Below are positions 1 to 6,187 of a stretch of 6,264 nt of DNA, piece by piece. The DNA is from Actinomycetes bacterium (GTDB taxonomy: Bacteria > Actinomycetota > Thermoleophilia > RBG-16-64-13), in contig JAKAHF010000156.1 of the NCBI GenBank assembly GCA_021815245.1, positions 1 through 6,264 of the forward strand, given 5' to 3'. The position numbers and the translations under genes were made by a program. Each line of letters starts with the position of its first letter. Position 1 is the stretch's first letter. Below the pieces are notes generated by a model. The model worked only from the letters and a program-made list of their open reading frames with translations, did no database searches and was not told where the DNA came from.

Positions 1-167
1 GCGGGGCGGTGGTCGGCGGGCTTGCGCTCGGCGTCATCCAGTCTGTGGCCACTGGTTTCCTCCCCGCTGGCTACCAGGATGCGATCGCCTACCTCATCCT
101 GATCCTGGTGCTCTACTTCCGACCCAGTGGTCTGCTCGGCGTGCCTGCGAGCGAGAGCGAGGCGTGA
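1..167 (+). CDS. livH: LivH-type branched-chain amino acid ABC transporter permease, C-terminal fragment
   Basis: The reading frame enters at position 3 and runs 54 codons to a TGA at 165-167; the N-terminal part lies outside the window. The visible tail contains a hydrophobic segment (AYLILILVLYF) followed by RPSGLLG. This matches the end of LivH-family inner-membrane permeases, which close with a last helix and an RP(S/T)G(I/L)LG motif. LivH pairs with LivM to form the transmembrane channel of HAAT-type importers. The stop codon overlaps the ATG of the next gene by one base (TGATG), which points to translational coupling in one operon. The identification rests on a short tail and on the LivM-LivG-LivF neighbour. 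The motif is distinctive, so the family call is fairly secure, but the substrate is unknown. Confidence 0.85.
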   Translation, partial: GAVVGGLALGVIQSVATGFLPAGYQDAIAYLILILVLYFRPSGLLGVPASESEA

Positions 168-2848
168 TGGCAAGCCAAGGATCAGTCTCAGCACCCGCCC
201 TCGCCGGCCGGTTCTCCTCACTCCGCAGCAGAGGATTCGTGTTCAAAACGCTCCTGCTTGTCATCCTGTTGGTCTGGCCGGTCCTCTACCCAAGCGGCTA
301 TGCCATGAGAATCATGACCACCGCGGGGCTCTGGACGATCCTCACCGTTGCCGTTGTGGTCATTCTGGGGCAGGCCGGGCAATTGTCCTTCGGGCACTCG
401 GCCTTCTACGGAATCGGGGCCTACACAGCCGGCATACTCTCCGTGAAGGTGTCATTTCCGACCTTCCCGTCTCTGATCGTCGGGGCGCTGGTTGCCGGCG
501 TGATCGCCCTCATCGTCGGCCGGCCCGTGCTCAAGCTTCGCTACTTCTACCTAGCGTTGGCGACCATCGGGCTGGGACAGATCGTCTTGGTGCTCATCAC
601 GCAGCTCCGGTCCGTCACCGGCTCTACCATCGGGCTGGCGCCGATACCAACGCTGCGCATCTTCACGTTCCCCTTCAACACCAACACGCGGCAGTACTAC
701 CTCGTGTGGATCGTGGCCGCTGTCATCGTGGTCTTCATCGACCGGGCCCTCCGGTACCGTCTGGGCAGGGCGCTTCGCGGTCTGGCCACCAGCGAGATCG
801 CTTCGTCGACTCTCGGCATACGCACGGCCAACTGGAAGCTCCTTGCCTTCGTCACGAGCGCCGTCATCTGCGGATTGGCCGGCGGCCTCTATGCGTTCGT
901 CACCATGGCCGTCACACCAGGCTCGTTCACCTTCACGGCAGCGATCCTGCCCATAGTCATGATGCTGATCGGGGGCGGATCAGTATGGGGCGGCGTCATC
1001 GGAGCGATCTTGATGACCTGGGTCATCAACGGATTCACGAGCGTCCAGCAATACAGCGGGGTCATGTATTCGATCATCATGATCCTGCTGCTCATCTTCC
1101 TCCCGGCAGGGTTGGCGCTCCAACCGCATCAGCGAGCCCGCCTGAAAGCGTTCTTGCGGCGGGGGGAGAAACTCCGCGAACCCGCGGTGGATCCCGCGCC
1201 GCCCATGGCGGTCGCGGGCGAGGGCGAGGTCGCGCCGGTCGCAGAGAGTGCTGTCGCCGTGGCGGCGTATCCGCCTGTCGCGAATCGGGCGGTCGAGACC
1301 GCCGGTGCTCCACTGCTTGAAGTGGAAGATCTCTCCGTCCGTTTCGGTGGACTGGGCGCGGTCGACCACGTGTCGCTGCGGGTCTGCGAGGGCGAGATCG
1401 TGGCATTGATCGGTCCTAACGGCGCCGGAAAGACCACGCTCTTCAACTCGATAAGCCGCCTGCAGAGACTGACCGGTGGCAAGGTGCGTTTCAACGGCAG
1501 GGACGTAACAAGCGTCTCCCCTGCCGACACCTCTCGCCTCGGCATGGCCCGCACCTTTCAGAATCTACGGATCTTCGTGAACATGACGGTACTGGAGAAC
1601 GTCTTGGTCGGCTGCCACAGGCACGAGCGGTCGGGCCTCTGGGCCGCCGGTCTGGGGCTCCCCTACCAGGTGGCGGAAGAGAAGCGCTCCCGGGACCGCG
1701 CTATGCGGGCGCTGGCCACAGTTGGGCTGGAGGATGTAGCCGGCCTTCCCGCGGTCAGCCTGCCCTACGGCTCGCAACGTCTCGTCGAGATCGCGCGAGC
1801 TCTCGCTTCCGACCCCCGTCTTCTCCTGCTTGATGAGCCCGCGGCCGGCATGAACGCTTCTGAGCGCGCCGACCTTGTCGAACGCATTCGCAATATCCGC
1901 GACTCGGGTGTGACTGTCCTGCTCGTGGAACACGATGTCGAGCTCGTAATGGGCATCTCGGAGCGGGTGTATGTTCTTGACTACGGCGCCCTCATCGCCG
2001 AGGGGCGGCCCGAGTCGGTGCGGCAGGACCCGAGGGTCATCGAGGCGTACCTAGGCGTGAGGCAGACACGGGCTGCCGATTATTGCGAGACGCGCGAGCT
2101 CGCCTCCGGGGAGTGCGCGGCACCTGAAGACCTGCTCGTCGTCGAGAACCTTTCTACCAGCTACGGCTCCATCCGCGCGCTGCGGGGAGTCTCGTTCACC
2201 GTTCCCAAAGGCGAAGTGGTGGCCGTCCTCGGCGCGAACGGTGCCGGCAAGAGCACGCTGCTACACACTATTTCCGGCCTACTCAAGCCCGCAACGGGTT
2301 CCGTAGCGTACGGCGGCGCAGACATCACCCGGCTCGCCCCCGAGAAGATCGCAGCCCGGGGTCTCTGCCAAGTGCCGGAGGGACGGCGGCTCTTCCGCGA
2401 GCTTTCGGTGCAGGACAACCTCGTGGTGGGCAGTTCCGCCCGCAAGGACTGGCGAAGCAGCCTGGACGACGACATCGCGTACGTGTACGAACTCTTCCCC
2501 ATCTTGGGCAAGCGCCGCAAGCAGGCTGCGGGCACTCTTTCGGGAGGGGAGCAGCAGATGGTGGCGATCGGGCGGGCGCTTGTCGGCAGGCCGCAGCTTC
2601 TGCTTCTCGACGAGCCTTCGATGGGTCTTGCGCCGCTGGTGGTGGAGCGGATCTTCGAGGCTCTTGCCCAACTGAACAAGACGGGTCTCACCATGCTGAT
2701 GGTGGAGCAGAGCGCGGAGATGGCGCTCTCCCTGGCTCACCGTGGGGTCGTCTTGCAGACAGGCTGCCTCGTCGTGTCTGGTCTGGCTGACGTGCTGAAG
2801 TCGGATGATCGCGTGCAGGCAAGCTACCTGGGCAAGGCCCGGTGCTGA
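167..2848 (+). CDS. LivM-LivG-LivF triple fusion: ABC transporter permease with two ATPase domains
   Basis: One uninterrupted 893-residue chain carries three subunits that are usually separate. Residues ~25-316 are a LivM permease with several hydrophobic helices, the family motif GQAGQLSFGH (68-77), an EAA-like coupling loop around TSEIA (208-212), and the closing FLPAG (311-315). A ~65-residue Ala/Pro/Glu-rich linker follows. Residues ~383-630 are a LivG ATPase: Walker A GPNGAGKTT (416-424), a LivG-type signature LPYGSQ, Walker B LLLLDEP (DEP 556-558), switch His in VEHD (587-590), closing YLG (628-630). After a ~25-residue linker, ~656-893 is a LivF ATPase: Walker A GANGAGKST (689-697), VPEGRR, signature LSGGEQ (791-796), Walker B DEP (815-817), VEQ in place of the switch His as is usual for LivF, closing YLG. 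It would sit in the cytoplasmic membrane and partner LivH, supplying both ATPases as a natural heterodimer. The ATG at 167 overlaps the livH stop; a GTG at 164 is an alternative start. All catalytic motifs look intact. Confidence 0.93.
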   Translation: MASQGSVSAPALAGRFSSLRSRGFVFKTLLLVILLVWPVLYPSGYAMRIMTTAGLWTILTVAVVVILGQAGQLSFGHSAFYGIGAYTAGILSVKVSFPTFPSLIVGALVAGVIALIVGRPVLKLRYFYLALATIGLGQIVLVLITQLRSVTGSTIGLAPIPTLRIFTFPFNTNTRQYYLVWIVAAVIVVFIDRALRYRLGRALRGLATSEIASSTLGIRTANWKLLAFVTSAVICGLAGGLYAFVTMAVTPGSFTFTAAILPIVMMLIGGGSVWGGVIGAILMTWVINGFTSVQQYSGVMYSIIMILLLIFLPAGLALQPHQRARLKAFLRRGEKLREPAVDPAPPMAVAGEGEVAPVAESAVAVAAYPPVANRAVETAGAPLLEVEDLSVRFGGLGAVDHVSLRVCEGEIVALIGPNGAGKTTLFNSISRLQRLTGGKVRFNGRDVTSVSPADTSRLGMARTFQNLRIFVNMTVLENVLVGCHRHERSGLWAAGLGLPYQVAEEKRSRDRAMRALATVGLEDVAGLPAVSLPYGSQRLVEIARALASDPRLLLLDEPAAGMNASERADLVERIRNIRDSGVTVLLVEHDVELVMGISERVYVLDYGALIAEGRPESVRQDPRVIEAYLGVRQTRAADYCETRELASGECAAPEDLLVVENLSTSYGSIRALRGVSFTVPKGEVVAVLGANGAGKSTLLHTISGLLKPATGSVAYGGADITRLAPEKIAARGLCQVPEGRRLFRELSVQDNLVVGSSARKDWRSSLDDDIAYVYELFPILGKRRKQAAGTLSGGEQQMVAIGRALVGRPQLLLLDEPSMGLAPLVVERIFEALAQLNKTGLTMLMVEQSAEMALSLAHRGVVLQTGCLVVSGLADVLKSDDRVQASYLGKARC

Positions 2849-2907
2849 ACAGCACGCTTTCAGAAGTGGGCGGCGAAGCGATCAGGGTCTCAAGCCAATT
2901 CGGAAAC

Positions 2908-2912
2908 GGAGG
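2908..2912 (+). promoter_or_regulatory. Ribosome binding site of the substrate-binding protein gene
   Basis: GGAGG lies 9 nt before the ATG at 2922. This fixes the start: the same frame is open upstream to an ATG at 2805 inside the LivF-encoding region, but that start has no such site and would place 39 residues of non-signal sequence before an obvious signal peptide. Confidence 0.8.
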
Positions 2913-2921
2913 GAGAACGGA

Positions 2922-4238
2922 ATGAAGAAGTCATGTCTGTTAGTAGGTCTGGCCGTGCTGCTATTGATGGTCGCCCTGGCGGCTTTCGGTTGCGGCGGCA
3001 CGACGACCACGACCAGCGCCCCGGCGACCACGGAAACCACCGCGGTTTCGAGTACGGTGACGACGGCGCCACCGAGCACGGAATCAACCGCGACGACTGT
3101 CACGGAGACAACGAGTCCCGGCCCGGCCACGGGTGAGCCGATCAAGATCGGTTTCTCGAACAGTCTGACCGGCCCGGCCGCAGCCCCCGGGGCCTCTGTC
3201 GACAAGGGTGTCAAGCTGCAGATCGAAATCGTCAACGCCAACGGCGGCATCTTCGGTCGTCCGATCGAGCTGGTCGAGTACGACGATGCGTCGGAGGTGC
3301 CGAACGCCATCGCCAACATCAACAAGATGTACCAGCAGGACAAGGTCTTCGCCACCATAGGCCCGTTTGCCCAGTATATGCAGGAACCGGCCCGGCAGTT
3401 GGCCGAGCAGAACAAGATCCCGATGGTGGGCACCGGTCCCGCAACGCTCGATCAGCTCGCTGGGCAGCAGTATCAGTGGAGCACCATGTACACGTCGGCT
3501 CCCCCCGCTCAGGCCGACGCAGTGCAGAAAGTGATCGCGGCCAGCGGTTGGAAGAACATCCTGGCGCTCGGGGACGTGCTCTCTATCGACCAGGAAACGC
3601 TGGATCTCCTCAGCAAGAACGCCGCGACGGGCGGCTACAAGTTCACCAAGATGCCTGACTCGTTCGGCCTCGACCAGCAGGACTTCCAGCCCATCCTCAA
3701 CAAGATGATGGACCAGGTCAATACGCTGCAGCCGGACGCGATCATCCTGTACGTCAACCCCCTCGCTTTCCCGGCGCTCTACAAAGGCCTGCGTGGTCTG
3801 GGCGTGACGGTGCCGATTCTCGGCGGCACATCCTGCGCTCACCCCGCCATTTTCTCGATGGGGCCCGAAGCGGTCGAGGGTGCACTTGTCATGAATGCCG
3901 GTGGCGGCGTCAACCCGGCGGCGTTGCCGGACGATTGGCCCATCAAGCAGCTTCAACTGGACTTCGCCCAGGCCTACCAGGCGAAGTACAACGAGCCGGC
4001 TGATTTCTTCGTCGCGGAGGGAGCCGACATAGTGATCATCCTCGTCGCAGCGCTCAAGCAGGCCGGTGCCGTAGACAGGGACAAGATGCAGCAAGCCCTG
4101 ATCAACCTCAAGGACGTGCCCACCCTGGAGGGACCGTGCACGTTCAGGCCGGACGCGACCTCGACGGGCATAACGACCAACCACGTTGAATGGCAAGTCA
4201 AGAACGCACAGTTCGAGTTTGTGAGGGTCGCCGCCTGA
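2922..4238 (+). CDS. LivJ/LivK-type ABC transporter substrate-binding lipoprotein
   Basis: This 438-residue protein is the extracytoplasmic ligand receptor for the importer encoded just upstream. Residues 1-23 form a lipoprotein signal: MKKS, a hydrophobic core, then AFG before Cys24, the likely lipidated residue. The -3 Ala makes this lipobox imperfect. Residues ~27-73 are a low-complexity Thr/Ser/Pro/Glu linker, common in actinobacterial binding proteins, that would hold the domain off the membrane. From residue 74 (IKIGFSNSLTGP) to the end is a type I periplasmic-binding fold (Peripla_BP_6, Leu/Ile/Val-binding family) with the usual landmarks: NANGGIFGRPIELV, DKVFATIGPF and an EPARQLAEQNKIP stretch. 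The region equivalent to the LIVBP ligand loop reads GPFAQYMQEPA (147-157), without the serine that contacts amino-acid ligands, so the substrate may not be a branched-chain amino acid. It lies 73 nt after the fused transporter gene and is followed by a terminator-like stem, so it is probably last in the operon. Family call secure, ligand unknown. Confidence 0.92.
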   Translation: MKKSCLLVGLAVLLLMVALAAFGCGGTTTTTSAPATTETTAVSSTVTTAPPSTESTATTVTETTSPGPATGEPIKIGFSNSLTGPAAAPGASVDKGVKLQIEIVNANGGIFGRPIELVEYDDASEVPNAIANINKMYQQDKVFATIGPFAQYMQEPARQLAEQNKIPMVGTGPATLDQLAGQQYQWSTMYTSAPPAQADAVQKVIAASGWKNILALGDVLSIDQETLDLLSKNAATGGYKFTKMPDSFGLDQQDFQPILNKMMDQVNTLQPDAIILYVNPLAFPALYKGLRGLGVTVPILGGTSCAHPAIFSMGPEAVEGALVMNAGGGVNPAALPDDWPIKQLQLDFAQAYQAKYNEPADFFVAEGADIVIILVAALKQAGAVDRDKMQQALINLKDVPTLEGPCTFRPDATSTGITTNHVEWQVKNAQFEFVRVAA

Positions 4239-4300
4239 GAGACCCATCGGGAGCCTAGACCGGACCGTTCACAATGGAAGGGCCGTTCTCAGGCAAGCTA

Positions 4301-4336
4301 TGCCGGGGCCGGCGCGGAACCCCGCCGGCCCCGGCA
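4301..4336 (+). terminator. Perfect 14-bp GC-rich stem, probable terminator after the transporter operon
   Basis: The arms 4301-4314 (TGCCGGGGCCGGCG) and 4323-4336 (CGCCGGCCCCGGCA) are exact reverse complements around an 8-nt loop. The stem starts 62 nt after the stop of the binding-protein gene. There is no U tract, only AGCGTTTCGC downstream, so it is not a classical intrinsic terminator. Strong stems without U tracts are, however, common at gene ends in high-GC bacteria. It could also act as an mRNA 3' stabiliser. The structure is certain; the function is inferred. Confidence 0.65.
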
Positions 4337-4350
4337 AGCGTTTCGCAGTA

Positions 4351-4374
4351 GCCGGGTGCTGAACGCTTCCCGGC
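4351..4374 (+). other. Small second hairpin downstream of the main stem
   Basis: GCCGGG (4351-4356) and CCCGGC (4369-4374) can pair across a 12-nt loop, 14 nt after the large stem. It may be a second element of the same termination region or chance pairing in GC-rich DNA. No U tract follows. Confidence 0.25.
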
Positions 4375-4465
4375 GACGCCTCTTCGAGAGACTCATCACA
4401 ACGCGTTGACCTTGCGAACAACGTGGATCGAAGTGAGTAGATGTTAACTGCAGATGGAACTGGAC

Positions 4466-4470
4466 GGAGG
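4466..4470 (+). promoter_or_regulatory. Ribosome binding site of the racemase-like gene
   Basis: GGAGG sits 6 nt before the GTG at 4477 and decides the start. An in-frame ATG at 4441 has no visible ribosome binding site, and an ATG at 4472 is out of frame. Confidence 0.7.
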
Positions 4471-4476
4471 AATGAC

Positions 4477-5337
4477 GTGGCCGAAACCCGGATACTCGTG
4501 GCGAACGTTGCTGCCGCAGAAGAAGACAGCGACGTGGGCCACATCTTCAAGACTGTTGCCGTGGAGATGTGGAAGCGCAGCTACGGCACGACCATGTCGC
4601 CCGATACCCAGCTCACGTTTCGCTTCCCGCGTCGGGGCCTCAGCAACCTCGAAGCGCAACCCTACAGCTACCTGCACGCGCTCTCCGACAGCGAGATCTT
4701 GTACATGGTCATGCAGGCCGAGCGCGAGGGATACGACGGCGCCATCATCGCCTGCTACCACGACCCATCGCTGATGGCCGCCCGCCAGGCCGTGGACATC
4801 CCGGTGGTGGGCTTCGGAGAGTCGTCGATGTTGTTGGCTCTGACGATGGGGCGGCGGTTCGGCATCTTCTGCCCGTCGCGTCTCGGAGTGCCCGACTTCG
4901 AGGAGCGCGTGGCCCAGTATGGCCTCGATCACCGCTGTGTCGGCGTGGTCGCGGGCTACCTGCCGGCCGCCGAGCAGGAGGCGGCCATGATGGACGCCCA
5001 CGCTGCCATCGAGGAATTCACCTCGGTCTCCAGGGAGCTCGTCGCCCGGGGTGCGGAGATCATCATCCCGGGTTGCGGACTGTTGGCGCCGTGCCTACGC
5101 TACGCGCCGGGGTGTGCGGCAGACTACCCGAACGGGCTGAGAGAGGTGGACGGCGTCCCGGTCATGGATCTCTACGGGGCCGCCGTGAAGATGGTCGAGG
5201 TTTTGGTGGGCCTCAAGCGGACGGGCTCCACGTGGATAAGCCGCAAAGGGGTGTTCGCGCGCCCCTCGCCCGAAGCGCTGGCAGGCGCCCGTTCGGTCCT
5301 GGAATACAGCGGCCCTGGGTTCTGGGACTGCCGCTAG
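4477..5337 (+). CDS. Asp/Glu/hydantoin racemase superfamily protein
   Basis: This 286-residue cytosolic protein starts at a GTG with a good ribosome binding site; starting at the upstream ATG (4441) would add 12 residues. It shows the two-cysteine layout of the cofactor-independent Asp/Glu racemase superfamily (PF01177-type): Cys93 in IIACYHDPSL, close to the C-F-x-D-P motif of hydantoin racemases, and Cys200 in IIIPGCGLLAP. Between them lie IPVVGFGES and a MGRRFGIFC strand typical of the second half of the fold. In these enzymes the two cysteines act as paired acid and base to invert a carbon next to a carbonyl. Relatives with the same fold include maleate isomerase and arylmalonate decarboxylase, so racemase is only the best general label. 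The C-terminal SRKGVFARPSPE stretch looks like that of hydantoin-racemase-like proteins. The protein is longer than the ~240 residues usual for simple hydantoin racemases. It stands between a terminator-like stem and a long palindrome, so it may be its own transcription unit. GC is about 70% in a 300-nt hand-counted sample. Substrate unknown. Confidence 0.82.
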   Translation: MAETRILVANVAAAEEDSDVGHIFKTVAVEMWKRSYGTTMSPDTQLTFRFPRRGLSNLEAQPYSYLHALSDSEILYMVMQAEREGYDGAIIACYHDPSLMAARQAVDIPVVGFGESSMLLALTMGRRFGIFCPSRLGVPDFEERVAQYGLDHRCVGVVAGYLPAAEQEAAMMDAHAAIEEFTSVSRELVARGAEIIIPGCGLLAPCLRYAPGCAADYPNGLREVDGVPVMDLYGAAVKMVEVLVGLKRTGSTWISRKGVFARPSPEALAGARSVLEYSGPGFWDCR

Positions 5338-5339
5338 TG

Positions 5340-5496
5340 GCCTGTCGGAGAATGAAGCCCCGCCGCCAGGAAGCGATGGGTATGCGCGAGAGAAGGACAC
5401 AGGGAGCGCGAATAGCAGCGCTATTGGCGCGACCGAGGATGCGCTATCGGGCCGCCCAGTGTTTCCTGGTGGCCGCGGCTTGATTGTTCGACAGGC
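5340..5496. repeat. 157-nt symmetric imperfect palindrome filling the intergenic gap (MITE-like or large RNA hairpin)
   Basis: Two 77-nt arms (5340-5416 and 5420-5496) flank a 3-nt centre. The outermost 8 bases are perfectly inverted (GCCTGTCG / CGACAGGC), and 18 of the first 22 positions match without gaps. A further block (CCAGGAA...TGGG, 12 of 15) matches with a one-base shift, and the centre pairs AATAGC with GCTATT plus an adjoining GCGC/GCGC. Overall about two thirds of positions pair. The element begins 2 nt after the racemase stop codon and ends 24 nt before the next start. No target-site duplication or transposase is visible. It may be a non-autonomous mobile element, a repeated extragenic palindrome, or a large hairpin in the leader of the Fe-S gene. 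The inverted repeat is certain; its identity is open. Confidence 0.7.
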
Positions 5497-5508
5497 TCTG
5501 AACAACTG

Positions 5509-5513
5509 AGGAG
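5509..5513 (+). promoter_or_regulatory. Ribosome binding site of the Fe-S protein gene
   Basis: AGGAG lies 7 nt before the ATG at 5521, just outside the right end of the palindrome. The palindrome could therefore fold in the mRNA without covering the ribosome binding site. Confidence 0.7.
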
Positions 5514-5520
5514 TAGAGGA

Positions 5521-6168
5521 ATGACCCGCTGGGGAATGGTAATCGACCTGAAATCTTGCGTCACCTGCTATGCCTGCATGCTCGCGTGCAAACAGGAACA
5601 CTTCCTTCCGCCCGGAGTGTTCTGGAACCGGCTGCTGGTGAAAGAACAAGGCAAGTACCCGAACGTCCGTAAGGTCGCGTATTCGGTGCTCTGCAACCAC
5701 TGCGAGAACGCACCTTGTGTCGATGCATGTCCCACGGGCGCCACAACCAAGAGAGTGGACGGGATCGTTGTCGTAGATAGCGACGAGTGCGTCGGTTGCG
5801 GAAGCTGCGTCATAGCCTGCCCGTATCAGCAGCGCACTCTCGTGGAAGAGATCGCAGAGTATTTCAGTGGCCAAGGTCTTACGGAAATGGAGACCGTCGG
5901 CCAAAGGGTGTACCCGCACAAAACCGGCACCGTCGTCAAGTGCGTGTTTTGCGCCGAACGCATCGACGAGGGGTTTTCGAAAGGCCTGCAACCAGGGAAG
6001 GATCGGGACGCGACTCCGGCTTGCGTGAACATCTGCATGACCAAGGCCAGGACCTTTGGTGACCTAGATGATCCGAATAGCGAGGTCTCGTTGATCATCA
6101 AGGAGCGCAACGGCAAGCCGCTCCTCGCAGACGAAGGTACGAATCCCTCTGTCTACTACGTTGACTAG
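5521..6168 (+). CDS. DmsB/PsrB-family protein with four [4Fe-4S] clusters, oxidoreductase electron-transfer subunit
   Basis: This 215-residue protein carries sixteen cysteines in four cluster motifs in the order of the DMSO-reductase B-subunit family (DmsB, PsrB, PhsB, NrfC). Cluster motifs are C13-C16-C19-C23 (CVTCYACMLAC), C58-C61-C66-C70 (CNHCENAPCVDAC), C90-C93-C96-C100 (CVGCGSCVIAC) and C141-C144 with C168-C172 (CVFC...CVNIC). The usual length in this family is about 190-240 residues. Such proteins pass electrons between a molybdopterin catalytic subunit and a quinone-linked membrane anchor. There is no N-terminal signal; some relatives rely on a partner's Tat signal, so cytosolic or exported location cannot be decided here. 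No catalytic subunit is seen in the window. The next gene begins 19 nt after the stop and may be the anchor. Hand-counted GC is about 57%, clearly lower than the racemase gene upstream. The family call is firm; the substrate of the complex cannot be told from this subunit. Confidence 0.93.
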   Translation: MTRWGMVIDLKSCVTCYACMLACKQEHFLPPGVFWNRLLVKEQGKYPNVRKVAYSVLCNHCENAPCVDACPTGATTKRVDGIVVVDSDECVGCGSCVIACPYQQRTLVEEIAEYFSGQGLTEMETVGQRVYPHKTGTVVKCVFCAERIDEGFSKGLQPGKDRDATPACVNICMTKARTFGDLDDPNSEVSLIIKERNGKPLLADEGTNPSVYYVD

Positions 6169-6175
6169 AAGCTAA

Positions 6176-6180
6176 GGGAG
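6176..6180 (+). promoter_or_regulatory. Ribosome binding site of the last, partial gene
   Basis: GGGAG lies 7 nt before the ATG at 6188 and supports that start. Confidence 0.6.
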
Positions 6181-6187
6181 CCCAGCA

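Noticed and set aside
1141..1315. Possible frameshift or misassembly joining separate livM and livG genes
   Set aside because: The frame stays open across the whole linker and both flanking domains are complete, so a true in-frame fusion is the simpler reading.
127..1320. A 397-codon open frame overlapping the LivM-encoding region in another + frame
   Set aside because: Its translation is Arg/His/Pro-rich low-complexity sequence with no recognisable domain, and it lies over a well-supported LivM domain. It is a shadow frame of high-GC DNA.
2842..2855. GTGCT-GAAC-AGCAC mini-hairpin over the stop codon of the fused transporter gene
   Set aside because: Only 5 bp and not followed by a U tract. 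It is too weak to call a terminator or attenuator.
3084..4247. A 387-codon open frame on the minus strand opposite the binding-protein gene
   Set aside because: It is rich in Arg, His, Leu and Val with no motif. It mirrors the codon pattern of the real + strand gene.
4262..4290. Direct repeat GGACCGTTCAC / GGGCCGTTCTC (9 of 11 identical, 18 nt apart) after the binding-protein gene
   Set aside because: Two short imperfect copies in GC-rich DNA may be chance, and no promoter or regulator is visible to make them an operator.
4406..4434. TTGACC at 4406-4411 as a -35 box for the racemase-like gene
   Set aside because: No convincing -10 hexamer occurs 16-18 nt downstream, so a promoter cannot be supported from sequence alone.
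5340..5496. Assignment of the palindrome to a named insertion-sequence family
   Set aside because: There is no transposase fragment and no clear target-site duplication beside the tips, and I could not match the tip sequence to a named family from memory.
5095..5991. A 298-codon minus-strand frame spanning the racemase end, the palindrome and the Fe-S gene
   Set aside because: It crosses three unrelated regions, has no recognisable domain and is opposed by strongly supported + strand genes.
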